64,000 nt of DNA, taken from assembly GCF_013205055.1 (NCBI RefSeq), contig NZ_JABMLF010000006.1, forward strand, positions 248,001-312,000. The letters are read 5' to 3'. The first letter of the stretch is position 1; each line of letters begins with the position of its first letter. Shown in pieces: positions 41,293 through 49,700 of this stretch. This DNA is from Rathayibacter sp. VKM Ac-2856. GTDB lineage: Bacteria > Actinomycetota > Actinomycetes > Actinomycetales > Microbacteriaceae. The position numbers and the translations under genes are program-made. The notes below the pieces were generated by a model. It was not told where the DNA came from. It saw only the letters and a list, made by a program, of their open reading frames with translations, and searched no databases.

Positions 41293-42074
41293 CATCCCGC
41301 ACCCCGCTCATCGCCGGCAACTGGAAGATGAACCTGGACCACCTCCAGGCCATCGCCTTCGTGCAGAAGCTCGCCTGGAGCCTCAAGGACGCGGACCACG
41401 ACTTCGACGGCGTCGAGGTCGCGGTGTTCCCGCCGTTCACGGACCTGCGCCCCGTGCAGATCCTCGTCGACTCCGACAAGCTGCCGCTCAAGTACGGCGC
41501 GCAGGACCTGTCGAAGTTCGACAGCGGGGCCTACACCGGTGAGATCTCGGGTCAGTTCCTCAAGCAGCTCGACTGCGACTACGTGATCGTCGGCCACTCG
41601 GAGCGTCGCACGCTCCACGGCGAGACGGACGCGGACATCGCGGCGAAGACGGCCGCGGCCGTCAAGCACGGCGTCCCGCCGATCGTCTGCGTCGGCGAGA
41701 CCGCCGAGGACCTCGAGAAGCACGGCCCGTCCGCGGTGCCGGTCGCGCAGCTGAAGGAGGCCCTCACCGGCCTGCCCTCGGACGCCGACCTGGTCGTCGC
41801 GTACGAGCCGGTCTGGGCCATCGGCTCCGGCCAGGCCGCGACGCCCGAGCAGGCCCAGCAGGTCTGCAAGGCCCTCCGCGACGTCGTCGCCGACATCCTC
41901 GGCGCCGACACCGCGGCGAAGACCCGCATCCTCTACGGCGGCTCCGTCAAGTCCGGCAACATCGCCGGCTTCATGCGCGAGCCCGACGTCGACGGCGCCC
42001 TCGTCGGAGGCGCCAGCCTCCAGGTCGACGAATTCGCTGCGATCGCACGCTATCGGAACCACGTCGGCGTCTGA
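41283..42074 (+). CDS. tpiA: Triosephosphate isomerase
   Basis: 263 residues; interconverts dihydroxyacetone phosphate and glyceraldehyde 3-phosphate. AGNWKMN (catalytic Lys), YVIVGHSERR (catalytic His about 100), AYEPVWAIGSG (catalytic Glu about 172) and RILYGGSVKSGN phosphate-binding segments are present. The start overlaps the pgk stop, so the two are translationally coupled. A strong terminator follows, so secG is a separate transcript. Confidence 0.97.
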   Translation: MAVTSRTPLIAGNWKMNLDHLQAIAFVQKLAWSLKDADHDFDGVEVAVFPPFTDLRPVQILVDSDKLPLKYGAQDLSKFDSGAYTGEISGQFLKQLDCDYVIVGHSERRTLHGETDADIAAKTAAAVKHGVPPIVCVGETAEDLEKHGPSAVPVAQLKEALTGLPSDADLVVAYEPVWAIGSGQAATPEQAQQVCKALRDVVADILGADTAAKTRILYGGSVKSGNIAGFMREPDVDGALVGGASLQVDEFAAIARYRNHVGV

Positions 42075-42084
42075 CGCTCTGACT

Positions 42085-42118
42085 CAGAAGGGGTGGGCCC
42101 ACGGGCCCACCCCTTCTG
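42085..42118 (+). terminator. Terminator after tpiA
   Basis: A perfect 16-bp stem CAGAAGGGGTGGGCCC/GGGCCCACCCCTTCTG; the inner pairs open to form the loop. Confidence 0.85.
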
Positions 42119-42248
42119 TCGTTCCGGCGACCGACGTCCCGGTGAATCGGTTCCGCTAGCGCGCGATCGTCCACGCCGCTCCCTGCGCGGCGTGGCGCAG
42201 TCGGCTTGGTCAGGTGGTCCTGTCCCGCAGAGCGTCCGGCGCCCGTCC

Positions 42249-42285
42249 ACGACGATTCGCTGGCACGCGAATCGCCGGTTGCCCT
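42249..42285. repeat. REP-like palindromic element, copy 2
   Basis: 37 bases matching 3181-3217, with stem CGATTCGC/GCGAATCG. Relative to copy 1, both arms change so that pairing is kept. Confidence 0.6.
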
Positions 42286-42356
42286 CGCCGCCGCGCGGTT
42301 GGTCGTTCGCCTCGACCCCGTGGTGGGGGTCGGTGGTGGGTGCCTCGCGCTGGCGC

Positions 42357-42455
42357 GGGCGGAGGGAGTGGCCTCGTCGCGGCGACAGGCTCGGGTCTGG
42401 CGGGCGCTCCGAAGGAGCGCGGGATGGCGCCGCGACGAGGCCACTCCCTCCGCCC
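42357..42455. repeat. 28-bp perfect inverted repeat with nested hairpin
   Basis: Arms 42357-42384 and 42428-42455 are exact reverse complements (core GGAGGGAGTGGCCTCGTCGC). The 43-base centre contains a second hairpin GCGCTCC-GAA-GGAGCGC (42404-42420). Confidence 0.8.
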
Positions 42456-42528
42456 CTCTGCAGACGCCGGCGTATACAGCGCGGGGGGACACGAGGCGTC
42501 GCATTCCCCGGGGGTTCGCAGGCGCCGT

Positions 42529-42534
42529 TATACT
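42529..42534 (+). promoter_or_regulatory. -10 box of secG
   Basis: TATACT, a good consensus match, with a leader of about 35 bases and GAAAGG as the ribosome-binding site. Confidence 0.6.
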
Positions 42535-42575
42535 CGTCGAGGCGTGCAACGCGCCAGAACTTCGAAAGGTACCGC

Positions 42576-42827
42576 GTGGACATCCTCCAGGTCGTGCTCC
42601 AGGTCGTCCTGGGCATCACGAGCCTCCTGCTCACCATGCTGATCCTGCTCCACAAGGGGCGCGGCGGCGGACTGTCCGACATGTTCGGCGGTGGAGTCAC
42701 GTCGAACCTCGGCGCCTCGGGCGTCGCGGAGCGCAACCTGAACCGCATCACCGTGATCCTCGGCCTCGTCTGGCTGGCCTGCATCGTGGTGCTCGGTCTC
42801 CTCACCAAGTTCGACACCGGAGCATAG
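42576..42827 (+). CDS. secG: Preprotein translocase subunit SecG
   Basis: 83 residues, two membrane spans (about 2-20 and 58-76). Between them is the family's GRGGGLSDMFGGG loop. It is part of the SecYEG channel in the plasma membrane. GTG start with AAAGG 6 bases upstream. It usually follows tpiA in actinobacteria, as here. rbpA follows after 11 bases, probably on the same message. Confidence 0.93.
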   Translation: MDILQVVLQVVLGITSLLLTMLILLHKGRGGGLSDMFGGGVTSNLGASGVAERNLNRITVILGLVWLACIVVLGLLTKFDTGA

Positions 42828-42838
42828 GGGTAAACGGA

Positions 42839-43204
42839 ATGGCATCAGGCGGCAGTGCAATCCGCGGTTCGCGCGTCGGCGCGGGACCCATGGGCGAGCA
42901 GGACCGGGGCTACCACGCCGAGCGCGTGGCGGTCTCCTACTGGGACGCCCTCGGCAACGAGACGGTGCGCCACTTCTCGGCGGCCCTCCCCGAGGACGAG
43001 ATCCCCGAGGTGATCGACTCCCCGCAGTCCGGTCTTCCCGCCGGTCGCGACCGGGCGAACCCGCCGCAGGTGGCGAAGTCGGAGCCCTACAAGACGCACC
43101 TCGCGTACGTGAAGGAGCGCCGCACCGAGGCCGAGGCGGCCCAGCTCCTCGAGGAGGCGCTGCAGCAGCTGCGCGCCCGCCGCGGCACCGCGACCCCCTC
43201 CTGA
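42839..43204 (+). CDS. rbpA: RNA polymerase-binding protein RbpA
   Basis: 121 residues; binds RNA polymerase and the principal sigma factor and helps open promoters. Recognised from the N-terminal GGSAIRGSRVGAGPMGEQDRG (basic linker/core tail region), RVAVSYWDALGNETVRHFSAALPEDEIPEV, then the KTHLAYVKERRTEAEAAQLLEEAL sigma-interacting part. It lacks the zinc-binding cysteines of Streptomyces RbpA; it is of the Cys-free type. It is actinobacteria-specific, which supports the taxonomic call. A terminator follows. Confidence 0.93.
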   Translation: MASGGSAIRGSRVGAGPMGEQDRGYHAERVAVSYWDALGNETVRHFSAALPEDEIPEVIDSPQSGLPAGRDRANPPQVAKSEPYKTHLAYVKERRTEAEAAQLLEEALQQLRARRGTATPS

Positions 43205-43232
43205 GCATCGCCGGCCCCGCGGCCGGCACCGA

Positions 43233-43274
43233 CGACGAAGGGCCCGTCCTCCCGAGGAGGCGGGCCCTTCGTCG
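43233..43274. terminator. Bidirectional terminator between rbpA and pgl
   Basis: A perfect 14-bp stem CGACGAAGGGCCCG/CGGGCCCTTCGTCG with a small CCTC/GAGG inner pairing. It serves rbpA and, on the other strand, the end of the pentose-phosphate operon. Confidence 0.8.
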
Positions 43275-43309
43275 TTCCCGGATGCGGATCCGAGGGAGAG
43301 CTCAGCGGC

Positions 43310-44077
43310 TCAGTAGCTGGGCGCGATCAGCGACTCCGGGACCTCGGCCGCGGCCTCCTGGTCGACGAAGAACACGGTGCGCTTGCGGCCGAACGCGCCC
43401 GCGGCGGGCACCTCGTTCGTGCTCGCGCCGGCCAGAGCCAGCCCGAGGGCGGAGGCCTTGTCGGCGCCCGCGAGGACCATCCAGATCCGGTCGGACTGGT
43501 TGATCAGCGGGAGGGTGAGCGTCAGGCGCTCGGGCGGCGGCTTGGGGGAGTTGCGGACCGCCAGCACACCGGGCTGCGGGTGGCGGATGGCCGAGCGCTC
43601 CGGGAACAGCGAGGCGATGTGGCCGTCGGGGCCGACACCGAGGAAGGTGATGTCGAAGCGCGGGTAGTCGCGGCCCTCGGTCGCGTGCGCGCGCAGCTCC
43701 GCGTCGTAGGCGGCCGCGGCGCCGTCGAGGTCGAGGCCCTCGTCGGACGCGGGGTAGGAGTGCACGTTCTCGGCCGGCACGTCGAGGCGGCTGAAGAGGT
43801 CGCCCGCCTGCACGTCGTTGCGGTCCTCGTGGCCGCGGGGCACCCAGCGCTCGTCGCCCCACCAGAAGTGCACGCGCGACCAGTCGACGTTGCCCGAGGC
43901 GGAGGAGCCGCCGATCTCCTTGAGCGTCGCGGCGCCCATCGTCCCGCCGGTGAGGACCACGTTCGCCGTGCCCAGGTCGTCGAGGATGTCGATCGTCTTC
44001 GTCAGGAACCGGGCGGCGACCGAGCCTGCGAGGGTCTGCTTGTCTCGGTGGACGAGCACACGGCGGTCAGTGGTCAT
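43310..44077 (-). CDS. pgl: 6-phosphogluconolactonase
   Basis: 255 residues of the DevB/SOL type; hydrolyses 6-phosphoglucono-lactone, the second step of the oxidative pentose-phosphate pathway. Typical are LTGGTMGAATLKEIG, VHFWWGDERWVP, DITFLGVGPDGHIASLFP and the TLPLINQSDRIWMVLAGADKA segment. ATG start with GAAGGAG upstream. Last gene of tkt-tal-pgi-zwf-opcA-pgl; a hairpin lies between it and opcA. Confidence 0.94.
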   Translation of the reverse strand: MTTDRRVLVHRDKQTLAGSVAARFLTKTIDILDDLGTANVVLTGGTMGAATLKEIGGSSASGNVDWSRVHFWWGDERWVPRGHEDRNDVQAGDLFSRLDVPAENVHSYPASDEGLDLDGAAAAYDAELRAHATEGRDYPRFDITFLGVGPDGHIASLFPERSAIRHPQPGVLAVRNSPKPPPERLTLTLPLINQSDRIWMVLAGADKASALGLALAGASTNEVPAAGAFGRKRTVFFVDQEAAAEVPESLIAPSY

Positions 44078-44123
44078 CGGGGTCTCCTTCGGGTCGGGCG
44101 CCGGCGGTGGATGGCCGTCTCCG

Positions 44124-44158
44124 CGGCCGCCGCGCCCGTGATCGGGGCGCGGCGGCCG
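44124..44158 (-). terminator. Hairpin between opcA and pgl
   Basis: A perfect 14-bp stem CGGCCGCCGCGCCC/GGGCGCGGCGGCCG with a 7-base loop lies in the opcA-pgl gap. It may terminate part of the transcripts or mark a processing site. Confidence 0.55.
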
Positions 44159-44170
44159 GGGGTGGCGGTG

Positions 44171-45139
44171 TCAGGACGTGTGGCGGGCGTCGTTCTTCTC
44201 GGTGAGCATGTCCACACCGCGCGAGATCACTTCACCGTACAGGTCATCCGGGTCGAGCCTGCGCAGCTCCTCGGCCAGGCAGTCGCGGAGGCTCCGGCGC
44301 GGCAGGGAGATGTCGTGGACGGGCTGGTCGGGCTGCGTCAGCGTCGCGACGTTCGGGATCGAGCGCTCCAGCTCGATCACCCCGGACTCGCGGAACAGGC
44401 GCACGCCGTGGATGCCGCTGGACCCCGTCGCGCTGATGGTGAGCTCGTGGTCGACGGGGATGTCGAGCTCGAGCTGCAGCCAGGCGGCGAGCAGGATCGT
44501 CGAGGGGGAGTCCGGAGCACCGGACACCTCCACGGCGGTGATCGGCTCGTACGGCGGCTGGTCGAGGACCGCGGCGAGCTGCGCGCGCCAGAGGGTGAGG
44601 CGCGTCCAGGCGAAGTCGGTGTCGCCGGGGGCGTAGGTCGAGGCGAGGTGGTGCAGCGCCTCGGCCGGGTTCGACTGCGCGGACGCGTCGGTGATCCGGC
44701 GGGTGGCGATGCGGCCGATCGGCGACTTCGAGGCGCTGTCGGGAGCGCTGTTCGGCCACCAGGCGACCACCGGGGCGTCGGGGAGCAGGAGCCCCGTGAC
44801 GAGGCTCTCCTCGTCCGTCGCCGCGTCGCCGAAGGGGCGGAGGACGACGACCTCGCTCGCGCCGGCGTCGCCGCCCACCCGGATCTGCGCGTCGACGCGC
44901 GGGGTGGCGTCGACCGGGACCGTGGTGAGGCCGTCGTCCTTCGAGACGACGATGACGCGCATCGGGTGCTCGCGGGACGCGTCGTTCGCGGCGTCGATCG
45001 CCTCCTCCTCGTGACCCCGGGAGGTCGCGATGATGAGGGTGAGCACGCGGCCGAGGGCGACGGCGCCGCCCTCCTCGCGGATCTTGACGAGGGTCTTCGA
45101 GACCTCGCTCGTCGTGGTGTCGGGCAGATCGACGATCAC
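44171..45139 (-). CDS. opcA: Glucose-6-phosphate dehydrogenase assembly protein OpcA
   Basis: 322 residues; allosteric partner needed for glucose-6-phosphate dehydrogenase activity in cyanobacteria and actinobacteria. Family pattern: LTLIIATSRGHEEEAIDAANDASREHPMRVIVV, SLVTGLLLPDAPVVAWWP, and DFAWTRLTLWRAQLAAVLD. GTG start overlaps the zwf stop (GTGA), giving translational coupling. Zwf and OpcA probably act as a complex in the cytoplasm. Confidence 0.94.
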   Translation of the reverse strand: MIVDLPDTTTSEVSKTLVKIREEGGAVALGRVLTLIIATSRGHEEEAIDAANDASREHPMRVIVVSKDDGLTTVPVDATPRVDAQIRVGGDAGASEVVVLRPFGDAATDEESLVTGLLLPDAPVVAWWPNSAPDSASKSPIGRIATRRITDASAQSNPAEALHHLASTYAPGDTDFAWTRLTLWRAQLAAVLDQPPYEPITAVEVSGAPDSPSTILLAAWLQLELDIPVDHELTISATGSSGIHGVRLFRESGVIELERSIPNVATLTQPDQPVHDISLPRRSLRDCLAEELRRLDPDDLYGEVISRGVDMLTEKNDARHTS

Positions 45140-46674
45140 GGGCGCCTCCAGGTGCGGCCGTCGCGAGCGAGGAGCTCGTCGGCGGAATCGGGGCCCCAGG
45201 TTCCGGGGCGGTACTGCTCGGGCTGGCCCTGCGTGGCCCAGTACTCCTCGATCGGGTCGAGGATCTTCCAGGACAGCTCGACCTCCTCGTGCCGCGGGAA
45301 GAGCGGCGGCTCGCCGAGGAGGACGTCGAGGATGAGGCGCTCGTAGGCCTCGGGGCTGGCCTCGGTGAACGCGTGGCCGTAGCCGAAGTCCATCGTCACG
45401 TCGCGGACCTGCATGCCCGCGCCGGGCACCTTCGAGCCGAAGCGCATGGTGACGCCCTCGTCGGGCTGCACGCGGATCACGAGGGCGTTCTGCCCGAGCG
45501 AGGTGGTCTGGCTCTCGGCGAAGAGCTGCTGCGGGGCGCGCTTGAAGACCACGGCGATCTCGGTGACGCGACGGCCGAGGCGCTTGCCGGCGCGCAGGTA
45601 GAACGGCACGCCGGCCCACCGGCGGGTGCCGATGTCCAGGCGCATCGCGGCGAAGGTCTCGGTGGTCGAGGTGGGGCTCATGCCGTCCTCCTCGAGGAAG
45701 CCGAGCACCTTCTCGCCGCCCTGCCAGCCGCCGGAGTACTGCCCGCGGGCGGTGACCGTCGAGAGGTCCTTCGGCAGGCGGACGGCCGCGAGGACCTTCT
45801 CCTTCTCGGCGCGCAGGTCGGCGGCGTCGAACGAGATGGGCTCCTCCATCGCCGTGAGGGCGAGCAGCTGGAGCAGGTGGTTCTGGATGACGTCGCGCGC
45901 GGCGCCGATGCCGTCGTAGTAGCCGGCGCGGCCGCCCACTCCGATGTCCTCGGCCATCGTGATCTGCACGTGGTCGACGTAGTTCGAGTTCCAGAGCGGC
46001 TCGTACATCATGTTGGCGAAGCGCAGCGCCAGGATGTTCTGGACCGTCTCCTTGCCGAGGTAGTGGTCGATCCGGAAGACGGAGTCGGGCGGGAAGACCG
46101 ACTCGACGACGGAGTTGAGCTCGCGCGCGGTCTTCAGGTCGCTGCCGAAGGGCTTCTCGATGACGACGCGGCGCCACTGGCCGTCCTTCTGCTCCGCGAG
46201 GCCCGAGTTGCGCAGCTGCTCGGTGACCTGGGGGAAGGACTTCGGCGGGATCGAGAGGTAGAAGGCGAAGTTGCCGTTCGTGCCGCGCTCGCGGTCGAGG
46301 TCGTCGACGGTCGTCTTCAGGCGGCTGAAGGCCTCGGGGTCGTCGAACTCGCCCTGGACGAAGCGGATGCCCTGCGCCAGCTGGGCCCAGACCTCCTCGT
46401 GGAACTCGGTCCGGGCGTGCTTCTTGACCGAGTCGTGCACGACCTTCTCGAAGTCCTGGTCGTCCCAGTCGCGCCGGGCGAAGCCGACGAGCGCGAAGCC
46501 GGGCGGCAGCAGGCCGCGGTTGGCGAGGTCGTAGACCGCGGGCATGAGCTTCTTGCGGGAGAGATCGCCGGTGACGCCGAAGATGACGAGGCCGCTCGGC
46601 CCCGCGATCCGGTTCAGCCGGCGGTCGAAGCTCAACCGCAGCGGGTTGAACTCGGGAGTGATGTCCACAGACAT
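45136..46674 (-). CDS. zwf: Glucose-6-phosphate 1-dehydrogenase
   Basis: 512 residues; NADP-dependent entry enzyme of the pentose-phosphate pathway. The cofactor fold is VIFGVTGDLSRKKLMPAVYDL; EKPFGSDL and the substrate/catalytic RIDHYLGKETVQNI segment are complete; the second half has the YYDGIGAARDVIQNHLLQLLAL motif. The ATG is 196 bases from the pgi stop, a gap that contains a hairpin, so zwf may have extra regulation or its own promoter. It is coupled to opcA. Confidence 0.97.
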   Translation of the reverse strand: MSVDITPEFNPLRLSFDRRLNRIAGPSGLVIFGVTGDLSRKKLMPAVYDLANRGLLPPGFALVGFARRDWDDQDFEKVVHDSVKKHARTEFHEEVWAQLAQGIRFVQGEFDDPEAFSRLKTTVDDLDRERGTNGNFAFYLSIPPKSFPQVTEQLRNSGLAEQKDGQWRRVVIEKPFGSDLKTARELNSVVESVFPPDSVFRIDHYLGKETVQNILALRFANMMYEPLWNSNYVDHVQITMAEDIGVGGRAGYYDGIGAARDVIQNHLLQLLALTAMEEPISFDAADLRAEKEKVLAAVRLPKDLSTVTARGQYSGGWQGGEKVLGFLEEDGMSPTSTTETFAAMRLDIGTRRWAGVPFYLRAGKRLGRRVTEIAVVFKRAPQQLFAESQTTSLGQNALVIRVQPDEGVTMRFGSKVPGAGMQVRDVTMDFGYGHAFTEASPEAYERLILDVLLGEPPLFPRHEEVELSWKILDPIEEYWATQGQPEQYRPGTWGPDSADELLARDGRTWRRP

Positions 46675-46819
46675 GTGCAGTGTCCTTCTGTGTGCCGCGG
46701 GAGCCGGCGGGGCCGGACGCCGAGGCGCACTGCTATCGGTGACGGAGGGGGAGGGGGACGCCGGCCCGCTCCGCTGAGGGCTTGCGAGCGCGGTCGTGGC
46801 GGACCGCGCGGACGACCGC

Positions 46820-46864
46820 GGGCGCGGCGCCCCGCCTCCGCGAGGAGGACGGGACGCCGCGCCC
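46820..46864 (-). terminator. Hairpin after pgi
   Basis: GGGCGCGGCG and CGCCGCGCCC pair with a partly matched extension (CCCCG/CGGG, CCTCC/GGAGG), starting 6 bases beyond the pgi stop on the minus strand. Confidence 0.55.
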
Positions 46865-46870
46865 GGCGGA

Positions 46871-48484
46871 TCAGGTGTTGAGCGCCTCGAAGAGGGTCTC
46901 GAGGTCGGCCTCGGGGTCCGTCAGCGTCAGCGTGAGGACGGGGCGGCCGTGCTCGGCGAGCACGCTCGCGTCGCCGGCGGCCTGGGCCTGGATGAGCTGA
47001 CCGAACGTGAACGGGCTCTCGGGGATCTCGAGGTCCGTGCTCGCGCGCTCGGCGATCTGGAGGAAGACGCCGGTCGGCGCTCCGCCCTTGTGGTACTGAC
47101 CGGTCGAGTGCAGGAAGCGCGGGCCCCAGCCGAAGGTGACCGGGCGCTTGGACTGCGCGGCGAGGAGGTCGCGGACGCCCTCCAGCTGCGGCAGCGCGAG
47201 GCGGTCCACGTAGGCCTGGATCGACACGTAGCCGCCCTCGCCCAGCTGGGCGAGCAGGCGGTCGACGGCCTCGGCGACGGTCGAGACGCCCTCGGTGACG
47301 GCGGAGGTGCCGGTCACCGCGATGCCGGCGTCGGTGAACGCCGGCGCGGCGGGCTCGGGGCGCTTCTCGAGCAGGGCCCGGGTCGCGACCTTCGCCGACT
47401 CGACGTCGGGCTGGTCGAACGGGTTGATGCCGAGCAGGCGCCCGGCGACCGCGACCGCGTACTCCCAGGTCAGCATCTGCGCGCCGAGCGAGCCGGACAG
47501 GAGGATCTCGCCCTCGTGCCGATCGCGCGGGAACAGGTGCAGCGCGCTCGCGTCCTCGACCAGGCGGACGACCTGCACGTCGGCGAGGTCCTCCGACAGC
47601 TCGGGGGCGAGGGTGCCGAGGACGACGGGGAGGATGCCCGTGCCGTCCTTGCCGGTGGACTCGGCGATGAGCTGCTCGGCCCAGTCGGCGAAGCCCACGA
47701 TGTGGGTGCCGTCGGCGACGATCGCGAGCTTGTCGCGGCGCGGGCTGGTCGCGGCGATCGCCGCACCGAGGAGCAGACCCGGGTTCTCCGGGGTGTCCAC
47801 GGCCAGGCCGAGGGACGCCTCCGCCGCCTCGTCGAGGAGGGCCTCGATGTCGGCGCCGGCGAGACCGGACGGCACGAGGCCGAACGCGGAGAGCGCCGAG
47901 AAGCGGCCGCCGATGTTCGGGTCGGCGTTGAAGACCCGGTAGCCCGCCTCGCGGGAGGACGAGTCGAGCGGCGAGCCGGGGTCGGTGACGATGACGATGC
48001 GGTCGAGCGGGTCGATGCCCGCCTCGGTGAACGCCTTCTCGTACGCCTTCTTCTGGCTGGCGGTCTCGACCGTCGAGCCGGACTTGGACGAGATGACGAC
48101 CGCGGTCGTGGCGAGGCGGTCGTTCAGGGCCGCGAGGACCTGGCCGGGCGCGGTGGAGTCGAGCACGGTGAGCTCGACGCCGGCGGTCCGGGTGATGACC
48201 TCGGGCGCGAGCGACGAGCCGCCCATGCCGCCGAGCACGATGTGGTCGATGCCCTTCGCCTGGAACTCCTCGCGCAGCGCGAGGATCTCCGGGATCAGCG
48301 GGCGGGAGACCGTGGTCGACTCGGTCCAGCCGAGGCGCTTCGCGGACTCCTCCTCGGCCGCCGCACCCCAGAGGGTCGGGACCTGGGCGGTGATGCCCGA
48401 GGCGACCTCGTCGGCGACGAGCTCCGGCACGACGCGGTCGGCGGCCTTCTCGGCGTCGCCGCTGAGGTGGATCTGGATCGCCAT
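46871..48484 (-). CDS. pgi: Glucose-6-phosphate isomerase
   Basis: 537 residues; interconverts glucose 6-phosphate and fructose 6-phosphate. It resembles the actinobacterial Pgi found in tal-pgi-zwf clusters and lacks the exact PROSITE patterns of E. coli Pgi. Sugar isomerase (SIS) folds are visible in IVLGGMGGSSLAPEV, VISSKSGSTVETASQKKAYEKAF, IVTDPGSPLD, and GGRFSALSAFGLVPSGLAGAD. It begins 2 bases after the tal stop, so it is tightly coupled to tal. Confidence 0.92.
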   Translation of the reverse strand: MAIQIHLSGDAEKAADRVVPELVADEVASGITAQVPTLWGAAAEEESAKRLGWTESTTVSRPLIPEILALREEFQAKGIDHIVLGGMGGSSLAPEVITRTAGVELTVLDSTAPGQVLAALNDRLATTAVVISSKSGSTVETASQKKAYEKAFTEAGIDPLDRIVIVTDPGSPLDSSSREAGYRVFNADPNIGGRFSALSAFGLVPSGLAGADIEALLDEAAEASLGLAVDTPENPGLLLGAAIAATSPRRDKLAIVADGTHIVGFADWAEQLIAESTGKDGTGILPVVLGTLAPELSEDLADVQVVRLVEDASALHLFPRDRHEGEILLSGSLGAQMLTWEYAVAVAGRLLGINPFDQPDVESAKVATRALLEKRPEPAAPAFTDAGIAVTGTSAVTEGVSTVAEAVDRLLAQLGEGGYVSIQAYVDRLALPQLEGVRDLLAAQSKRPVTFGWGPRFLHSTGQYHKGGAPTGVFLQIAERASTDLEIPESPFTFGQLIQAQAAGDASVLAEHGRPVLTLTLTDPEADLETLFEALNT

Positions 48485-48486
48485 GA

Positions 48487-49608
48487 TCAGGCCTTCGCCT
48501 TCGCGCCTTCGAGCGCGGCGGTCACGGTGTCGAGCAGCTCGTTCCAGGAGACGACGAACTTCTCGACGCCCTCCTTCTCGAGCAGCTCGGTGACCTCGGC
48601 GTAGGAGACGCCCTGGGCGGCGACGGCGTCGAGAACGGCGTTCGCGTCGGCGTAGGAGCCGGTCACGGTGTCGCCGGCGATGACGCCGTGGTCGAAGGTC
48701 GCCTCGAGGGTCTTCTCGGGCATGGTGTTGACGACGCCCGCGGCGACCAGCTCGGTCACGTAGAGGGTGTCGGGGAGGTCGGCCGACTTGACGCCGGTCG
48801 AGGCCCAGAGCGGACGCTGGCGGTTGGCGCCGGACTCCTGCAGGAGCAGCGCGCGCTCGGTGGCGAACGCCTCGACGAAGACCTCGTAGGCGAGCTGCGC
48901 GTTGGCGACGCCCGCCTTGCTCTTCAGGGCGAGGGCCTCGTCGGTGCCGACGGCCTCGAGGCGCTTGTCGATCTCGGTGTCGACGCGCGACACGAAGAAG
49001 GAGGCGACGGAGTGGATCGTCGACAGGTCGATGCCGGCGTCCTTGGCCTTCTCGAGGCCGGCGAGGTACGCGTTGATGACGGCGCGGTAGCGGGCGAGCG
49101 AGAAGATCAGCGTGACGTTGACCGAGATGCCGGAGCCGATGGCCTCGGTGATGGCCTCGAGGCCCTCGACGGTCGCGGGGATCTTGATCATCGCGTTCGG
49201 GCGGTCGACCTTGGCCCAGAGGGCCTTCGCCTGCTCGATGGTGCCCTGCGCGTCGTGCGCGAGGCCCGGCTCGACCTCGATCGAGACGCGGCCGTCGTAG
49301 CCGTTGGTCGCGTCGTAGATCGGGCGGAAGACGTCGGAGGCGGCGGCCACGTCGTCGGTGGTGATCGCGAAGACGGCGTCGGTCACCGAGGTGTCGGCGG
49401 CGGCGAGCTCCTCGACCTGCTCGTCGTAGGACTCGCCCTTGGCGAGGGCCGCGGCGAAGATCGTGGGGTTGGTGGTGACTCCGACGACGTTCTTCTCGTC
49501 GATGAGCTTCTGCAGCCCGCCGCTCGAGATGCGCGAGCGCGACAGGTCGTCGAGCCAGATGCTGACGCCGGCGGCGGAGAGGTCTGCGGTGGGGGTGTTC
49601 TCGGTCAT
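48487..49608 (-). CDS. tal: Transaldolase
   Basis: 373 residues; transfers a dihydroxyacetone unit between sugar phosphates. [22 protein letters not shown], the catalytic lysine in NAMIKIPAT (Schiff base), [21 protein letters not shown] and [11 protein letters not shown] are typical of the actinobacterial type. ATG at 49608 is the start, with a purine-rich GAACGAGAAGAAGAG upstream. It lies between tkt (92-base gap with hairpin) and pgi (2 bases). Confidence 0.95.
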   Translation of the reverse strand: MTENTPTADLSAAGVSIWLDDLSRSRISSGGLQKLIDEKNVVGVTTNPTIFAAALAKGESYDEQVEELAAADTSVTDAVFAITTDDVAAASDVFRPIYDATNGYDGRVSIEVEPGLAHDAQGTIEQAKALWAKVDRPNAMIKIPATVEGLEAITEAIGSGISVNVTLIFSLARYRAVINAYLAGLEKAKDAGIDLSTIHSVASFFVSRVDTEIDKRLEAVGTDEALALKSKAGVANAQLAYEVFVEAFATERALLLQESGANRQRPLWASTGVKSADLPDTLYVTELVAAGVVNTMPEKTLEATFDHGVIAGDTVTGSYADANAVLDAVAAQGVSYAEVTELLEKEGVEKFVVSWNELLDTVTAALEGAKAKA

Positions 49609-49665
49609 GTCTCTTCTTCTCGTTCGTAGGTGGAGCGGGTCGGTGGGGAGTCGTGGGCCCGACGG

Positions 49666-49697
49666 CGAAGGCCGCGCCCTGGTGGACGCGGCCTTCG
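49666..49697 (-). terminator. Hairpin between tkt and tal
   Basis: An 11-bp stem CGAAGGCCGCG/CGCGGCCTTCG with a 10-base loop, 4 bases beyond the tkt stop. The downstream genes lack an obvious promoter, so it probably attenuates rather than ends transcription. Confidence 0.5.
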
Positions 49698-49700
49698 TGA

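Larger units (their letters stand above)
42119..42575. other. Gene-free interval before secG
   Basis: No credible gene. It holds a REP-like hairpin (42249-42285), a 28-bp perfect inverted repeat (42357-42455), and the secG promoter and leader. Confidence 0.7.
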
